Source of the DNA: Candidatus Aminicenantes bacterium UBA6228
GTDB lineage: Bacteria > Acidobacteriota > Aminicenantia > Aminicenantales > Saccharicenantaceae
Assembly (NCBI GenBank): GCA_002441005.1
Contig: DJWO01000002.1
Coordinates: forward strand, 189,908 to 253,907
Direction of reading: 5' to 3'
DNA length: 64,000 nt
The position numbers and the translations under genes were made by a program. Each line of letters begins with the position of its first letter. The stretch's first letter is position 1. Positions 43,832 to 52,286 of this stretch are shown piece after piece. Below the pieces are notes generated by a model that worked only from the letters and a program-made list of their open reading frames with translations, had not been told where the DNA came from and made no database searches.

Positions 43832-45223
43832 ATGAATCTCTGGGTTAAAAAAAGGCCTGAAGATTTGCAGGAAGCTTCCGAGCACAGCCAGCTCAAAAAA
43901 AGCCTCAAAGCCATTGATCTGGCCGCTCTGGGTATCGGCTCGGTCGTCGGTACTGGCATTTTTGTGGCCACCGGTCAGGGGGCCCACCTGGCTGGCCCGG
44001 GGGTCATCGTCTCATTTATTCTGGCGGCCATCACAGCTGGCCTGTGTGCCCTGACCTATTCTGAACTGGCCTGCATGTTTCCTGTGGCCGGCAGTACCTA
44101 TTCTTATTCTTATGCTGCCTTTGGTGAGATCATTGCCTGGATCATCGGCTGGGACCTGATGCTTGAATATCTGGTCTCGGCCAGTGCCGTGGCTTCAGGC
44201 TGGTCGTCAACTTTTCTCGGACTGCTGGACAGTCTCGGAGTCAAGCTGCCCAGGGCCTTATGCTTAAGTCCTTTTTCTGGCGGCTTTATTGATTTACCGG
44301 CCGTCCTCATTACCATGTTTATTACCTGGATTCTTTTTGTGGGCATTAAAGAGAGCTCGGTCACCAACAATATAATTGTTCTGATCAAGATCGCAGTCAT
44401 CGTCCTGTTCATCTTCCTGGGTATCAAGCACGTTAACTTAAGCCACTTTACACCTTTTGCCCCGCTGGGCTGGAATGGAATTATGTCCGGGGCAGCCATC
44501 ATCTTCTTTTCTTACATCGGTTTTGATGCGGTTTCGACGGCAGCTGAAGAAACGATCAACCCCAAAAGAGATGTCCCGCTGGGACTGATGTTATGCCTGG
44601 CAGTGGTCATTGTTTTATATTTAGGAGTAGCTTTCGTTTTGATTGGTCTCGTTCCCTACAAGCAAATAGACATCGGCAACGCCCTGCCCGCTGCCCTGGC
44701 CAGCATTGGAATTCAGTGGGGCGGCGCCCTGGTAGCCACCGGGGCCATAATTGGCATGATTTCCACTCTGCTGATTACCGTCTATGGCCAGGTCAGGATA
44801 TTCATGGTTATGGCCCGTGACGGGCTGCTGCCCGAAATCTTCTCCCGCATTCATCCGAAACACAGGACCCCGGCTCTGTGCACCTGGATAACGGGTGGCC
44901 TGACTGCTCTGATTGCCGGTTTCTTCCCTCTGAATATTATTCTGGAACTCTGTAATATTGGCACACTTTTCGCTTTTATCCTGGTCTCGATCGGGGTTAT
45001 CGTCCTGAGGCATACCCAGCCTTTAGTCGAAAGAAAATTTAAGACCCCGTTAGTACCTTTTACTCCGCTCGTTACCATTTTCTTTTGCTTTTACCTGATG
45101 TCAGGCCTGGCCAGAGTCACCTGGTTGAGATTTATTATCTGGTTAGCCCTTGGCCTGGCCGTTTATTTTGCTTATGGAGTCAGCCATTCAAAATTAAGAA
45201 ATGGCTATAGCCAGACCCATTGA
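43832..45223 (+). CDS. APC-family amino acid permease (cationic amino acid transporter type)
   Basis: 463 residues with 12 hydrophobic segments. The first segments carry the APC fold motif AIDLAALGIGSVVGTGIFVATGQGAHLAGPGVIVSFILAAITAGLCALTYSELACMFPVAGSTYSYSYAAFGE, then FFSYIGFDAVSTAAEETINPKRDVPLGLM and the final LELCNIGTLFAFILVSIGVIVLR. It resembles bacterial CAT-type permeases such as YfnA/YhdG. Inner-membrane amino acid uptake is likely; the substrate is not set. Start ATG after AAGGAG. It is divergent from the M16 pair. Confidence 0.9.
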   Translation: MNLWVKKRPEDLQEASEHSQLKKSLKAIDLAALGIGSVVGTGIFVATGQGAHLAGPGVIVSFILAAITAGLCALTYSELACMFPVAGSTYSYSYAAFGEIIAWIIGWDLMLEYLVSASAVASGWSSTFLGLLDSLGVKLPRALCLSPFSGGFIDLPAVLITMFITWILFVGIKESSVTNNIIVLIKIAVIVLFIFLGIKHVNLSHFTPFAPLGWNGIMSGAAIIFFSYIGFDAVSTAAEETINPKRDVPLGLMLCLAVVIVLYLGVAFVLIGLVPYKQIDIGNALPAALASIGIQWGGALVATGAIIGMISTLLITVYGQVRIFMVMARDGLLPEIFSRIHPKHRTPALCTWITGGLTALIAGFFPLNIILELCNIGTLFAFILVSIGVIVLRHTQPLVERKFKTPLVPFTPLVTIFFCFYLMSGLARVTWLRFIIWLALGLAVYFAYGVSHSKLRNGYSQTH

Positions 45224-45250
45224 GAGACCGGCCAAATAATCAATCAGCCC

Positions 45251-45300
45251 ATTTTAGCTGATACTAAAATAGAGACCTGCTGAGTTTTCCCGGCGGGACA
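45251..45300. other. Two hairpins between converging genes
   Basis: ATTTTAG (45251-45257) pairs perfectly with CTAAAAT (45264-45270). CCTGCTG (45276-45282) can pair with CGGCGGG using two G-U pairs. Neither is followed by a clean T tract, so this is only a possible terminator region between the permease and manC. Confidence 0.3.
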
Positions 45301-45381
45301 ATAAGCAAAAAATTATCACCTCTCTTCCAGTTTTTTTAACAGATTCGATCAAAAAATGAAGCGGCCTGAATTAAATAAAAC

Positions 45382-46500
45382 TCAGGTATACTCCGGCCTT
45401 TCTTTCCCGAGCTTTTCTACCAGTTCTTTGACTCTCTGGTCAGCTTCCCGCCGGCAGACCAGCAGGGCATCCCTGGAGTTGACGATAATCAGGTCTTCCA
45501 GGCCTATCAGAGCGGTCAGTTGGCCGGGATTAAAGACCAGACAGTTTCTGGAATCAAGAGAGGTAACTGGACCGCGGGAAACAATACAATTTTCATCCTG
45601 ATGAAGAAACTCGCCAAGTGAGCTCCAGGAGCCGAGATCCGACCAGCCAAAGTCACCCCGGTTCATCAGGCAACCCTTGACCTTCTCGATCAGGGCATAG
45701 TCTATTGACTGAGCAGGCAATTCGCGAAAAATCCTGGCTAGTTGCTGACGGTCATTTTTTTTCAAAGCCTGGAGGATCTTCACCCAGGCCGAAAAAAGCT
45801 CCGGTGTATTTTTTCTCAGGCTGTCCTCAAAAACATCAGCCCGCCAGAGAAACAGGCCGCTATTCCAGTAATATTCTCCCGATTGAATGAAGTCCAGGGC
45901 AGTGGGCAAATCCGGCTTTTCTTTGAAGTCAGTCACCGAATAAAATTTCTCCTTTTGCAGGGTCTTAAAATTTTTATCGGGACAGTGGAGATAACCATAA
46001 CCGGTGGCTGGCGAGGCAGGCGGGATGCCAAACATCACAATTTTTTTGAATTGATAAGCAGCCTGGGCTGCGGCCTGGAGCTTCTGACGGAAGAGCTGAG
46101 TTTCTTTGATATAATGATCAGAAGGCAAAAAGGCCACGACGGCTTCAGGGTTTTCAAGATAAAGGCAGGCTGTGGACAATAGAACAGAAGGGGCCGTATT
46201 TCTGGCCTGGGGCTCTATCAGAAAATTTCCTGGAGGTAAAGAGGGCAAAATTTTTTTTAGTCTCCGGGTCTGCCCTGATACGGCTACAGTATAAATCCGG
46301 GAAAAAGGGACCAGGCCTTTGATTCTGGCTGCTGTCTGTTCAATAAGATTCTTATCCCCAATTATGTTCAAATACTGCTTGGGATTTTTCCGGCGGCTTA
46401 AGGGCCAGAAGCGGGTACCACTGCCGCCGGCCAGGATGACCACTCTTAAATCGAGCTGACCGCTTCCCTTTTTTCTTTCGGGGTTTTCCTTATCCCTCAT
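45382..46500 (-). CDS. manC: Mannose-1-phosphate guanylyltransferase
   Basis: 372 residues. The nucleotidyl-transfer signature VVILAGGSGTRFWPLSRRKNPKQYLNIIGDKNLIEQTA at the N-terminus, FLPSDHYI, EKPDLPTA and WNSGLFLWRADVF are diagnostic. It makes GDP-mannose from mannose-1-phosphate and GTP. Its length is that of the monofunctional enzyme, without the C-terminal phosphomannose isomerase domain. The mutase that supplies mannose-1-phosphate is encoded 22 bp upstream, so the two form a GDP-mannose unit for surface glycans. Confidence 0.93.
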   Translation of the reverse strand: MRDKENPERKKGSGQLDLRVVILAGGSGTRFWPLSRRKNPKQYLNIIGDKNLIEQTAARIKGLVPFSRIYTVAVSGQTRRLKKILPSLPPGNFLIEPQARNTAPSVLLSTACLYLENPEAVVAFLPSDHYIKETQLFRQKLQAAAQAAYQFKKIVMFGIPPASPATGYGYLHCPDKNFKTLQKEKFYSVTDFKEKPDLPTALDFIQSGEYYWNSGLFLWRADVFEDSLRKNTPELFSAWVKILQALKKNDRQQLARIFRELPAQSIDYALIEKVKGCLMNRGDFGWSDLGSWSSLGEFLHQDENCIVSRGPVTSLDSRNCLVFNPGQLTALIGLEDLIIVNSRDALLVCRREADQRVKELVEKLGKERPEYT

Positions 46501-46522
46501 GATTCCCTCCTTCCGCCGCTAT

Positions 46523-47917
46523 TTATTTTTGTTTATTATTCAAGTTTTTCAGGACTGCCTCCAGTGAGCCTTTGACTTTTTGTTCGATCCGGCTTAACTC
46601 CTCCTGGCTATCAGCTTCAAACCGCAGGACAAGCACGGGCTGAGTGTTAGAGGCCCTGACCAATCCCCAGCCATGCTCGAAAACCGCTCTAACTCCATCA
46701 ATATCTATAATCTTTTTGATATCCGGCTGGCGGCTGAGTTCTAACCTGACCAGATCAACTATCTTGAATTTGACTTCATCGGAAGCATAAATCCTGATCT
46801 CAGGCGTGTTATAGACAGGCGGCAGATCGGCTAAATAAGCCGAAAGTTTTTTCCCCTGCCGGGACATAATTTCCACCAGCCGGGCCGAAGAATAGATGGC
46901 ATCATCAAAACCAAACCAGCGATCAGCAAAGAAAAGATGACCGCTCATTTCCCCGGCCAGCAAGGCTTTTTCTTCTTTAATTTTTTCTTTAATCAGTGAA
47001 TGACCGGTTTTCCACATAATGGCCCGGCCGCCCAGGCGGCTGATTTCATCATAAAGAAGATGTGAAGCTTTGACCTCAGAAATGATGGTTGCTCCCGGAT
47101 GGGAAGGCAAAAGGTCGCGGGCAAAAATGATCATCAGCTGGTCCCCCCAGATTATCTGGCCCTGCTCATCCACTGCTCCCAGCCGGTCGGCATCGCCGTC
47201 ATAGGCCAGTCCGGCTTCTGCTCCAGTTTCTTTGACTTTGGCCACCAAATCTTTCAGGGCTTCCGGCAGGGTGGGATCCGGATGGTGGTTAGGAAAGTGT
47301 CCATCCATCTCCGTATAAAGCTCAATAACTTCAGCCCCGAGTTTTTTAAACAGGGCCGAAGCCACCGGACCAGCTGTCCCGTTACCGGCGTCAATGACGA
47401 TTTTAACCGGACGGTTTAGATGAATTTGACCGGCAACGTAATTAAGATATTCTGGTACCGGATCAAAAGCGGTCAACTGGCCGCGTTGAGCCGCAGTCAT
47501 AAATTCTCCCTGTTCGATAATCCGGTAAATATCCAGAATTTCTTCTCCATAAAGAGTATTCTCGCCAATCATAATCTTAAAGCCGTTAAACTCTGGCGGA
47601 TTATGGGAGCCGGTAATGACCATAGCGGCCTCTTCGTGGAAATAATAACTGGTAAAATAAACTAAGGGAGTCGGGACAACACCCAGGTCAATTACCTCCA
47701 GCCCGGAAGCCAGCAGGCCTTCAGATAAACCAGCCATTAGCTCCGGCGAGCTGAGGCGGCAGTCACGGCCGATGGCTACTCTCTTCCGGCCGGCCCGGTG
47801 AACCTTGGTGGCCACCGCCCGGCCAATAATTTCAGCCAGCTTTTGATCAAGGTCCTGACCGACTAGACCCCTGATATCATATTCTCTGAAGATATCTTTA
47901 TTTATCTTCATTTCCAT
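46523..47917 (-). CDS. manB: Phosphomannomutase/phosphoglucomutase
   Basis: 464 residues of the alpha-D-phosphohexomutase family. The N-terminal DIRGLVGQDL, phosphoserine loop VITGSHNPPEFNGFK, metal loop GLAYDGDADRLGAVDEQG, sugar loop LAGEMSGHLFFADRWFGFDDAIYSSARL and phosphate loop VRASNTQPVLVLRFEA are all present. The GEMSGH loop fits dual PMM/PGM (AlgC-type) specificity. It converts hexose-6-phosphates to hexose-1-phosphates; the following manC uses mannose-1-phosphate. Start ATG with AGGGAGGC. Confidence 0.94.
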   Translation of the reverse strand: MEMKINKDIFREYDIRGLVGQDLDQKLAEIIGRAVATKVHRAGRKRVAIGRDCRLSSPELMAGLSEGLLASGLEVIDLGVVPTPLVYFTSYYFHEEAAMVITGSHNPPEFNGFKIMIGENTLYGEEILDIYRIIEQGEFMTAAQRGQLTAFDPVPEYLNYVAGQIHLNRPVKIVIDAGNGTAGPVASALFKKLGAEVIELYTEMDGHFPNHHPDPTLPEALKDLVAKVKETGAEAGLAYDGDADRLGAVDEQGQIIWGDQLMIIFARDLLPSHPGATIISEVKASHLLYDEISRLGGRAIMWKTGHSLIKEKIKEEKALLAGEMSGHLFFADRWFGFDDAIYSSARLVEIMSRQGKKLSAYLADLPPVYNTPEIRIYASDEVKFKIVDLVRLELSRQPDIKKIIDIDGVRAVFEHGWGLVRASNTQPVLVLRFEADSQEELSRIEQKVKGSLEAVLKNLNNKQK

Positions 47918-48111
47918 TCTAAGCCTCCCTTAATTTCTAAAATAATAGCTTATAACAGCCTCAGGGTGTTTGGAAATCTTTTTTTATTTCCTTAGCTTTG
48001 CTCCCCAGATTTTGCCAGGCCACTTCCAGGCTATTTGTTTTCTTTTAAACATGGTCAACCTAAAAAGCGATCAATCATTACGGCCCGGTATATTTTCTTT
48101 TCTCAGGTTAT

Positions 48112-49725
48112 TTAGACCTGTCTTCCCGGGGCTTTCTTCTGATTATAGGCCGCCGCAATGAATGACTTAAAGAGAGGGTGAGGCTCAAGCGGCCTCGATT
48201 TAAACTCCGGATGAAACTGACAGCCTACGAACCAGGGATGATCCTTGAGTTCAATCATCTCCACCAGGCCATGCTCTGGATTTTTCCCGGAAATGACCAG
48301 GCCGGCCGGCTCCAGAAAGTCCTCATATGCGGGATTGAATTCATAGCGATGGCGATGGCGTTCGCTGATCAGCCGCTGCCGGTAAATAGAATAGGCCAGC
48401 GTTCCCTTTTTAAGCTGACAGTTATAAGCCCCAAGCCTCATCGTCCCACCCAGATTCGAGTCTGGTTTCAGTTCTCTCCACAGCCGGAAGATCGGGTCAG
48501 GTGTATCAGGAGCAAATTCCTGACTGTGTGCCTTTCTTAACCCGGCTACATTCCGGGCAAATTCAATGGTGGCGCACTGCATCCCGAGACAGATGCCGAA
48601 GAAAGGAATCTTATTTTCACGGGCGTATCTCACGGCCTTTATCTTACCTTCAATCCCCCGCTGACCGAAACCACCGGGAACCAGCAGGCCGTCCTTATCT
48701 TTCAGCCGCCTAAGATACTGGCCCTTTTCCAGATCCTCAGCTTCAATCCAGTCAAGATTAACCCGCAGTGAATTACCCAGACCCCCGTGATCAAGGGCTT
48801 GTGTTAAACTCAGATAGGAATCATGCAGTTCAGTATATTTGCCAACGATGGCAATGGCCACTTCGTCTTTCGGGTGATGAGCCGTATGGACCAGCTTTTC
48901 CCAGCGGCTGAGGTCAGGCTGGCTGGCTGGCAAGCCAAGCTTTTTCAAAATTATTGAGTCAAGCTTTTCCCGGGCAAAGTTCACTGGAATATCATAAATA
49001 GAAGGAGCATCCATAGCCGTAATAACTGCTTCTACTGGAACGTTGGTGAACAAGGCTATCTTGGCTTTGAGGTCTGGCGGCAGTTCGCGGCTGGTCCGGC
49101 AGAGGAGGATATCCGGTTGAATACCGATGGCTCTCAGTTCTTTCACGCTGTGCTGAGTGGGCTTGGTTTTCAATTCTCCGGAAGTCCCGACAAATGGCAC
49201 CAGAGTCAGATGGATAAAGAGCGTGTTCTCCTGGCCGAGCGACAACCGCATCTGCCTGATAGCTTCGAGAAAAGGCTGGCTTTCAATATCGCCGACCGTA
49301 CCTCCGATTTCCACGATGACCACTTCATTATTGCCGGCGACAGAATAAAAGGCATTTTTTATTTCATCAGTTACGTGGGGAATAACCTGAACAGTCTTAC
49401 CCAGAAAGTCCCCGCGCCTTTCTTTCCTGATAATAAGTTCATAAATTTTGCCTGCTGTCCAGTTGTGATCTCTCGTTGTCCTGGTCGAGGTAAACCTCTC
49501 ATAATGGCCCAGATCCAGATCAGTTTCAGCTCCGTCGTCTGTGACATAAACCTCACCATGCTGATAAGGACTCATCGTCCCGGGATCAACATTGAGGTAT
49601 GGATCAAATTTTTGAAGAGTTATTTTATAACCATGAGATTCAAGTAAAAGGCCGATGGAGGCAGCCGCCAGACCCTTACCAAGCCCCGAAATAACTCCTC
49701 CAGTCACAAAGACATATTTGCTCAT
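48112..49725 (-). CDS. pyrG: CTP synthase
   Basis: 537 residues. The synthase domain begins YVFVTGGVISGLGKGLAAASIGLLLESHGYKI and has GTVGDIESQPFLEA; the glutaminase domain has the nucleophile elbow FFGICLGMQCATIEFARN, the GIP-like switch GLLVPGGFGQRG, and CQFHPEFKSRP at the end. It makes CTP from UTP, ATP and glutamine. The gene has its own promoter (49768-49796). I see no attenuator G-run in the leader as in Bacillus pyrG. Confidence 0.97.
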   Translation of the reverse strand: MSKYVFVTGGVISGLGKGLAAASIGLLLESHGYKITLQKFDPYLNVDPGTMSPYQHGEVYVTDDGAETDLDLGHYERFTSTRTTRDHNWTAGKIYELIIRKERRGDFLGKTVQVIPHVTDEIKNAFYSVAGNNEVVIVEIGGTVGDIESQPFLEAIRQMRLSLGQENTLFIHLTLVPFVGTSGELKTKPTQHSVKELRAIGIQPDILLCRTSRELPPDLKAKIALFTNVPVEAVITAMDAPSIYDIPVNFAREKLDSIILKKLGLPASQPDLSRWEKLVHTAHHPKDEVAIAIVGKYTELHDSYLSLTQALDHGGLGNSLRVNLDWIEAEDLEKGQYLRRLKDKDGLLVPGGFGQRGIEGKIKAVRYARENKIPFFGICLGMQCATIEFARNVAGLRKAHSQEFAPDTPDPIFRLWRELKPDSNLGGTMRLGAYNCQLKKGTLAYSIYRQRLISERHRHRYEFNPAYEDFLEPAGLVISGKNPEHGLVEMIELKDHPWFVGCQFHPEFKSRPLEPHPLFKSFIAAAYNQKKAPGRQV

Positions 49726-49767
49726 GATTTTTCCCTTGATGTCTAACCAAACCAGATTTAAGTTTTG

Positions 49768-49796
49768 ATTATAATCCTTTGCTTTTTTAACCTCAA
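49768..49796 (-). promoter_or_regulatory. pyrG promoter
   Basis: On the reverse strand TTGAGG (49791-49796), 17-bp spacer, TATAAT (49768-49773), inside the palindrome GATTATAATC. It gives a leader of ~35 nt with an AAGGGAA ribosome site. Confidence 0.55.
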
Positions 49797-49799
49797 GAA

Positions 49800-50278
49800 A
49801 GAAAGAGGACAGAGACCAGGCTCACCTCTCCTACCCAAAGTACCAGGTCAGAGTATAAAGTCTGGCTGGAAGACTTCACGGGGGATAGGCTTGTCCTGGC
49901 TTCGCCCGGCTGCTCTCCCGCCAATGGATAACCTCTCTCCACAAACTTACCTGGTAGTTCGCCTTTGCCCTGAAGATTAACGGCTTAGGTGAGATCCTTG
50001 GTGAGCTATATCCTGCTCTTTAAAGCAAAAAGGCAGGTTGCTGGCGGGCAGGGAGATTAATAAAGCCTATTTTTGATGACCTGGTAAGAAAAAAAATGAC
50101 ACTGGTATCCGTAATGACTTTTAGTTATCTTCACAACAAATATTAATTTTTTTATAACTAACAGCAAATATGGAAACAGAACCGTGATAACAAATACAGA
50201 TGAAGATTAATTTCTGTCTCTAATTGTTACTCGATGGATTGACCCGGCGGGTTAATCTCAACCTAATCTGGCAGAATT
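49800..50278. other. Gene-free stretch between pyrG and the bactofilin gene
   Basis: No supported gene. The left half is GC-neutral and contains the complementary words TACCAGGT (near 49840) and ACCTGGTA (near 49949). The right half (50090-50230) is AT-rich, with an inverted repeat TTAGTTAT (50121-50128) / ATAACTAA (50154-50161). No DnaA-box cluster, tRNA or terminator was convincing. A short open frame at 49765-49980 has no family resemblance. Confidence 0.4.
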
Positions 50279-50689
50279 TTAACTGGATTTTTCCTCCTTG
50301 ACTTCTGCCGCCCGGGGCAGTCCCTCATCCTGAACTTTAACTGTCTGACAGTTAGCCTCAAGATAAGATCCTTCTTCAATCAAAAGCCTGGGAGCGATCA
50401 GCGTGCCAAAAACCCGGCCTTTATTGTGGACCTCTATTTTTTCTTTAGCTTGCAGGTTGCCATGGATTTCGCCATTAATTATGAGTTCACCAACTTTTAC
50501 TTCTGCTTCAACTTTCCCTTTCTCACCTATGATCAACACGGAATCTGAATTTATCTTGCCCTGGAAATAGCCTTCTATTCTGAAGGAACCCTTAAAATTC
50601 AATTCTCCTTTTAATTCCGTCCCCTGATCAATAAGGCCGGCCAGATGGGATTCTTCCACAATTTCTCTGACTTTTTCTTTTTCTTTCAT
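50279..50689 (-). CDS. Bactofilin family cytoskeletal protein
   Basis: 136 residues with the beta-helical DUF583 core: ELKGELNFKGSFRIEGYFQGKINS, VLIIGEKGKVEAEVKVGELIINGEIHGNLQAKEKIEVHNKGRVFGTLIAPRLLIEEGSYLEANCQ. Short charged N- and C-terminal tails flank it. Bactofilins polymerise without nucleotide and act in cell shape and, in Myxococcus, in placing the ParABS system. Here its start overlaps the end of parB by 4 bp, in the same operon as parA and parB, which makes a role with chromosome segregation plausible. Confidence 0.9.
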   Translation of the reverse strand: MKEKEKVREIVEESHLAGLIDQGTELKGELNFKGSFRIEGYFQGKINSDSVLIIGEKGKVEAEVKVGELIINGEIHGNLQAKEKIEVHNKGRVFGTLIAPRLLIEEGSYLEANCQTVKVQDEGLPRAAEVKEEKSS

Positions 50690-51534
50690 GATTTAACTCC
50701 TTTTATCCTGTCATAAATCCGGTTAAGCTCCTCTAAAGAAAAATATAAAATCCGGATTGTCCCCTTGTTCCGCTGGCCGCTGATTGTTACTTTGGTTCCC
50801 AGCCAGCGAATTAATTCTTCTTCCAGGGCCTTCAGGTCGGGGTCTTCCAGTGATTTCTGGGCACGCGGAGGTTTTTCTTTATACCTCTGCACCAGCTTTT
50901 CCGTTTCTCTAACGGACAAAGATTTTTCTACCGTCAGGAGCGCAACTTTTCTTTGCAGCTCTTCATCTTCGAGAGCCAGAATAGCTCTGGCTTGCCCCAT
51001 GAAAAGCTTTTCTTCCCGGATGAACTTTTTGATGTCTTCTGGCAGTTTGAGGAGTCTTATATAATTGGCCACTGAAGCCCGGTCTTTACCGACCTTGTCA
51101 GCAATTTCCTGCTGAGTCAGGCCCAACTGCCCCACCAGGCGCTCAAAAGCCTCGGCGATTTCCAAAGGGTTTAAGTCTTCACGATGGATGTTTTCTATCA
51201 AAGACACTTCCAGCTGCTTATCTTCAGGCATATTTCTGACTATGACCGGGACCACCCTCAGACCAGCTTTTTGGGCCGCCCGCCATCTTCTTTCTCCGAC
51301 CACGAGCTGGTAATAATCATCTTGTGGAACTACCAGGAGAGGCTGGATAATACCAGTTTCTCTAATTGACCCGGCCAGCTCATCTATGGAGGCTTCATCA
51401 AAAACCGTTCTTGGCTGCCGGGGATTAGGCCTGATTTTTTCTATTTCCACCTCAGCATAACGGTCTTCCTTAAGAATACCAAATTCCTCAGGTATAAACG
51501 CCCCGAGGCCTTTCCCAAGTGCTTTTTTTGTCAT
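50686..51534 (-). CDS. parB: Chromosome-partitioning protein ParB
   Basis: 282 residues. The N-terminal KKALGKGLGAFIPE is the ParA-activating peptide. Then comes the CTP-binding domain (IEKIRPNPRQPRTVFDE, LLVVPQDDYYQLVVGERRWRAAQKAGLRVVPVIVR with the GERRxRA motif, and SLIENIHREDLNPLEIAEAFERL), followed by the HTH LTQQEIADKVGKDRASVANYIRLLKLP and a C-terminal dimer domain. It binds parS, one copy of which lies at 52305-52320, and slides as a CTP clamp. Overlaps parA and bactofilin by 4 bp each. Confidence 0.96.
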   Translation of the reverse strand: MTKKALGKGLGAFIPEEFGILKEDRYAEVEIEKIRPNPRQPRTVFDEASIDELAGSIRETGIIQPLLVVPQDDYYQLVVGERRWRAAQKAGLRVVPVIVRNMPEDKQLEVSLIENIHREDLNPLEIAEAFERLVGQLGLTQQEIADKVGKDRASVANYIRLLKLPEDIKKFIREEKLFMGQARAILALEDEELQRKVALLTVEKSLSVRETEKLVQRYKEKPPRAQKSLEDPDLKALEEELIRWLGTKVTISGQRNKGTIRILYFSLEELNRIYDRIKGVKS

Positions 51535-52286
51535 TTGCTTATCAACTCCTCTGCTAAGTTAAGATAGGCCTGCGCTCCTCTTGATTTCGGGTCATAAAGC
51601 ATAACGGGCTGCCCAAAGCTGGGTGCCTCGGCCAGCCTGATACTTCTGGGTATGACCGTGTTCAAAAGAATCCCTTTCAGAGAATTTTTAATTTCTTCGG
51701 CTACCTGGCGCGCCAGATTAGTCCTCTCGTCGAACATGGTCAACAAGATACCTTCAATATAGAGCTGGGGATTAAAATAAGTCCTGACCATATCGAGCGA
51801 ATGAAATAAATCGGGTATACCTTCCAGGCAAAAGAACTCTGCCTGCACTGGGACGAGGATTGAATCAGCTGCCGCCAGAGCATTAATAGTCAGAAAACCC
51901 AGAGAAGGCGGGCAATCTATGAGGATAAAATTAAACAGCTTCCTCACCTCGGCCAGAGCCAGTTTCAACCTTTTTTCCCTATCAGGAGCGTTAAATAATT
52001 CAGCTTCCGCCCCGCTTAGTTCAGGAGAGCAGGCGCAGAGATACAGATTGGCCACTGCGGTATTGACCAGGCAATCCATTATTCCCTGTCCATTTAAAAT
52101 CACCTGGTAAACGCCCTGACCGCGGACTTTGGCCTGGCCCAGGCCGACAGTAGCCATGCCCTGAGGATCAAAATCCAGCAGCAGAACCCGGTAATTTTTA
52201 AGAGCCAGGGCGGCCCCCAGATTTATAGCGGTGGTAGTTTTACCCACCCCGCCTTTTTGGTTGGCGATGGCCACGATCTTATTCAT
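51531..52286 (-). CDS. parA: Chromosome-partitioning ATPase ParA
   Basis: 251 residues. Deviant Walker A KGGVGKTTTAINLGAALA, Walker A' LLLDFDPQGMATVGLG and Walker B FILIDCPPSLGFLTINALAA make it a ParA/Soj-type P-loop ATPase. It forms ATP-dependent dimers on DNA and moves ParB-parS complexes. The start codon touches the mnmG stop codon (52287-52289); parB follows with a 4-bp overlap. Confidence 0.96.
   Translation of the reverse strand: MNKIVAIANQKGGVGKTTTAINLGAALALKNYRVLLLDFDPQGMATVGLGQAKVRGQGVYQVILNGQGIMDCLVNTAVANLYLCACSPELSGAEAELFNAPDREKRLKLALAEVRKLFNFILIDCPPSLGFLTINALAAADSILVPVQAEFFCLEGIPDLFHSLDMVRTYFNPQLYIEGILLTMFDERTNLARQVAEEIKNSLKGILLNTVIPRSIRLAEAPSFGQPVMLYDPKSRGAQAYLNLAEELISK

Noticed and set aside
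49117..49647. 176-codon open frame opposite pyrG
   Set aside because: It is antisense to a fully conserved CTP synthase and shows no recognisable motif.
49765..49980. 71-codon open frame in the pyrG-bactofilin gap
   Set aside because: It has low-complexity, Pro/Ser-rich sequence, begins inside the pyrG promoter and matches nothing known.
49726..50278. Possible oriC
   Set aside because: The stretch is AT-rich near the par genes, but I found no cluster of TTATNCACA boxes and no dnaA.
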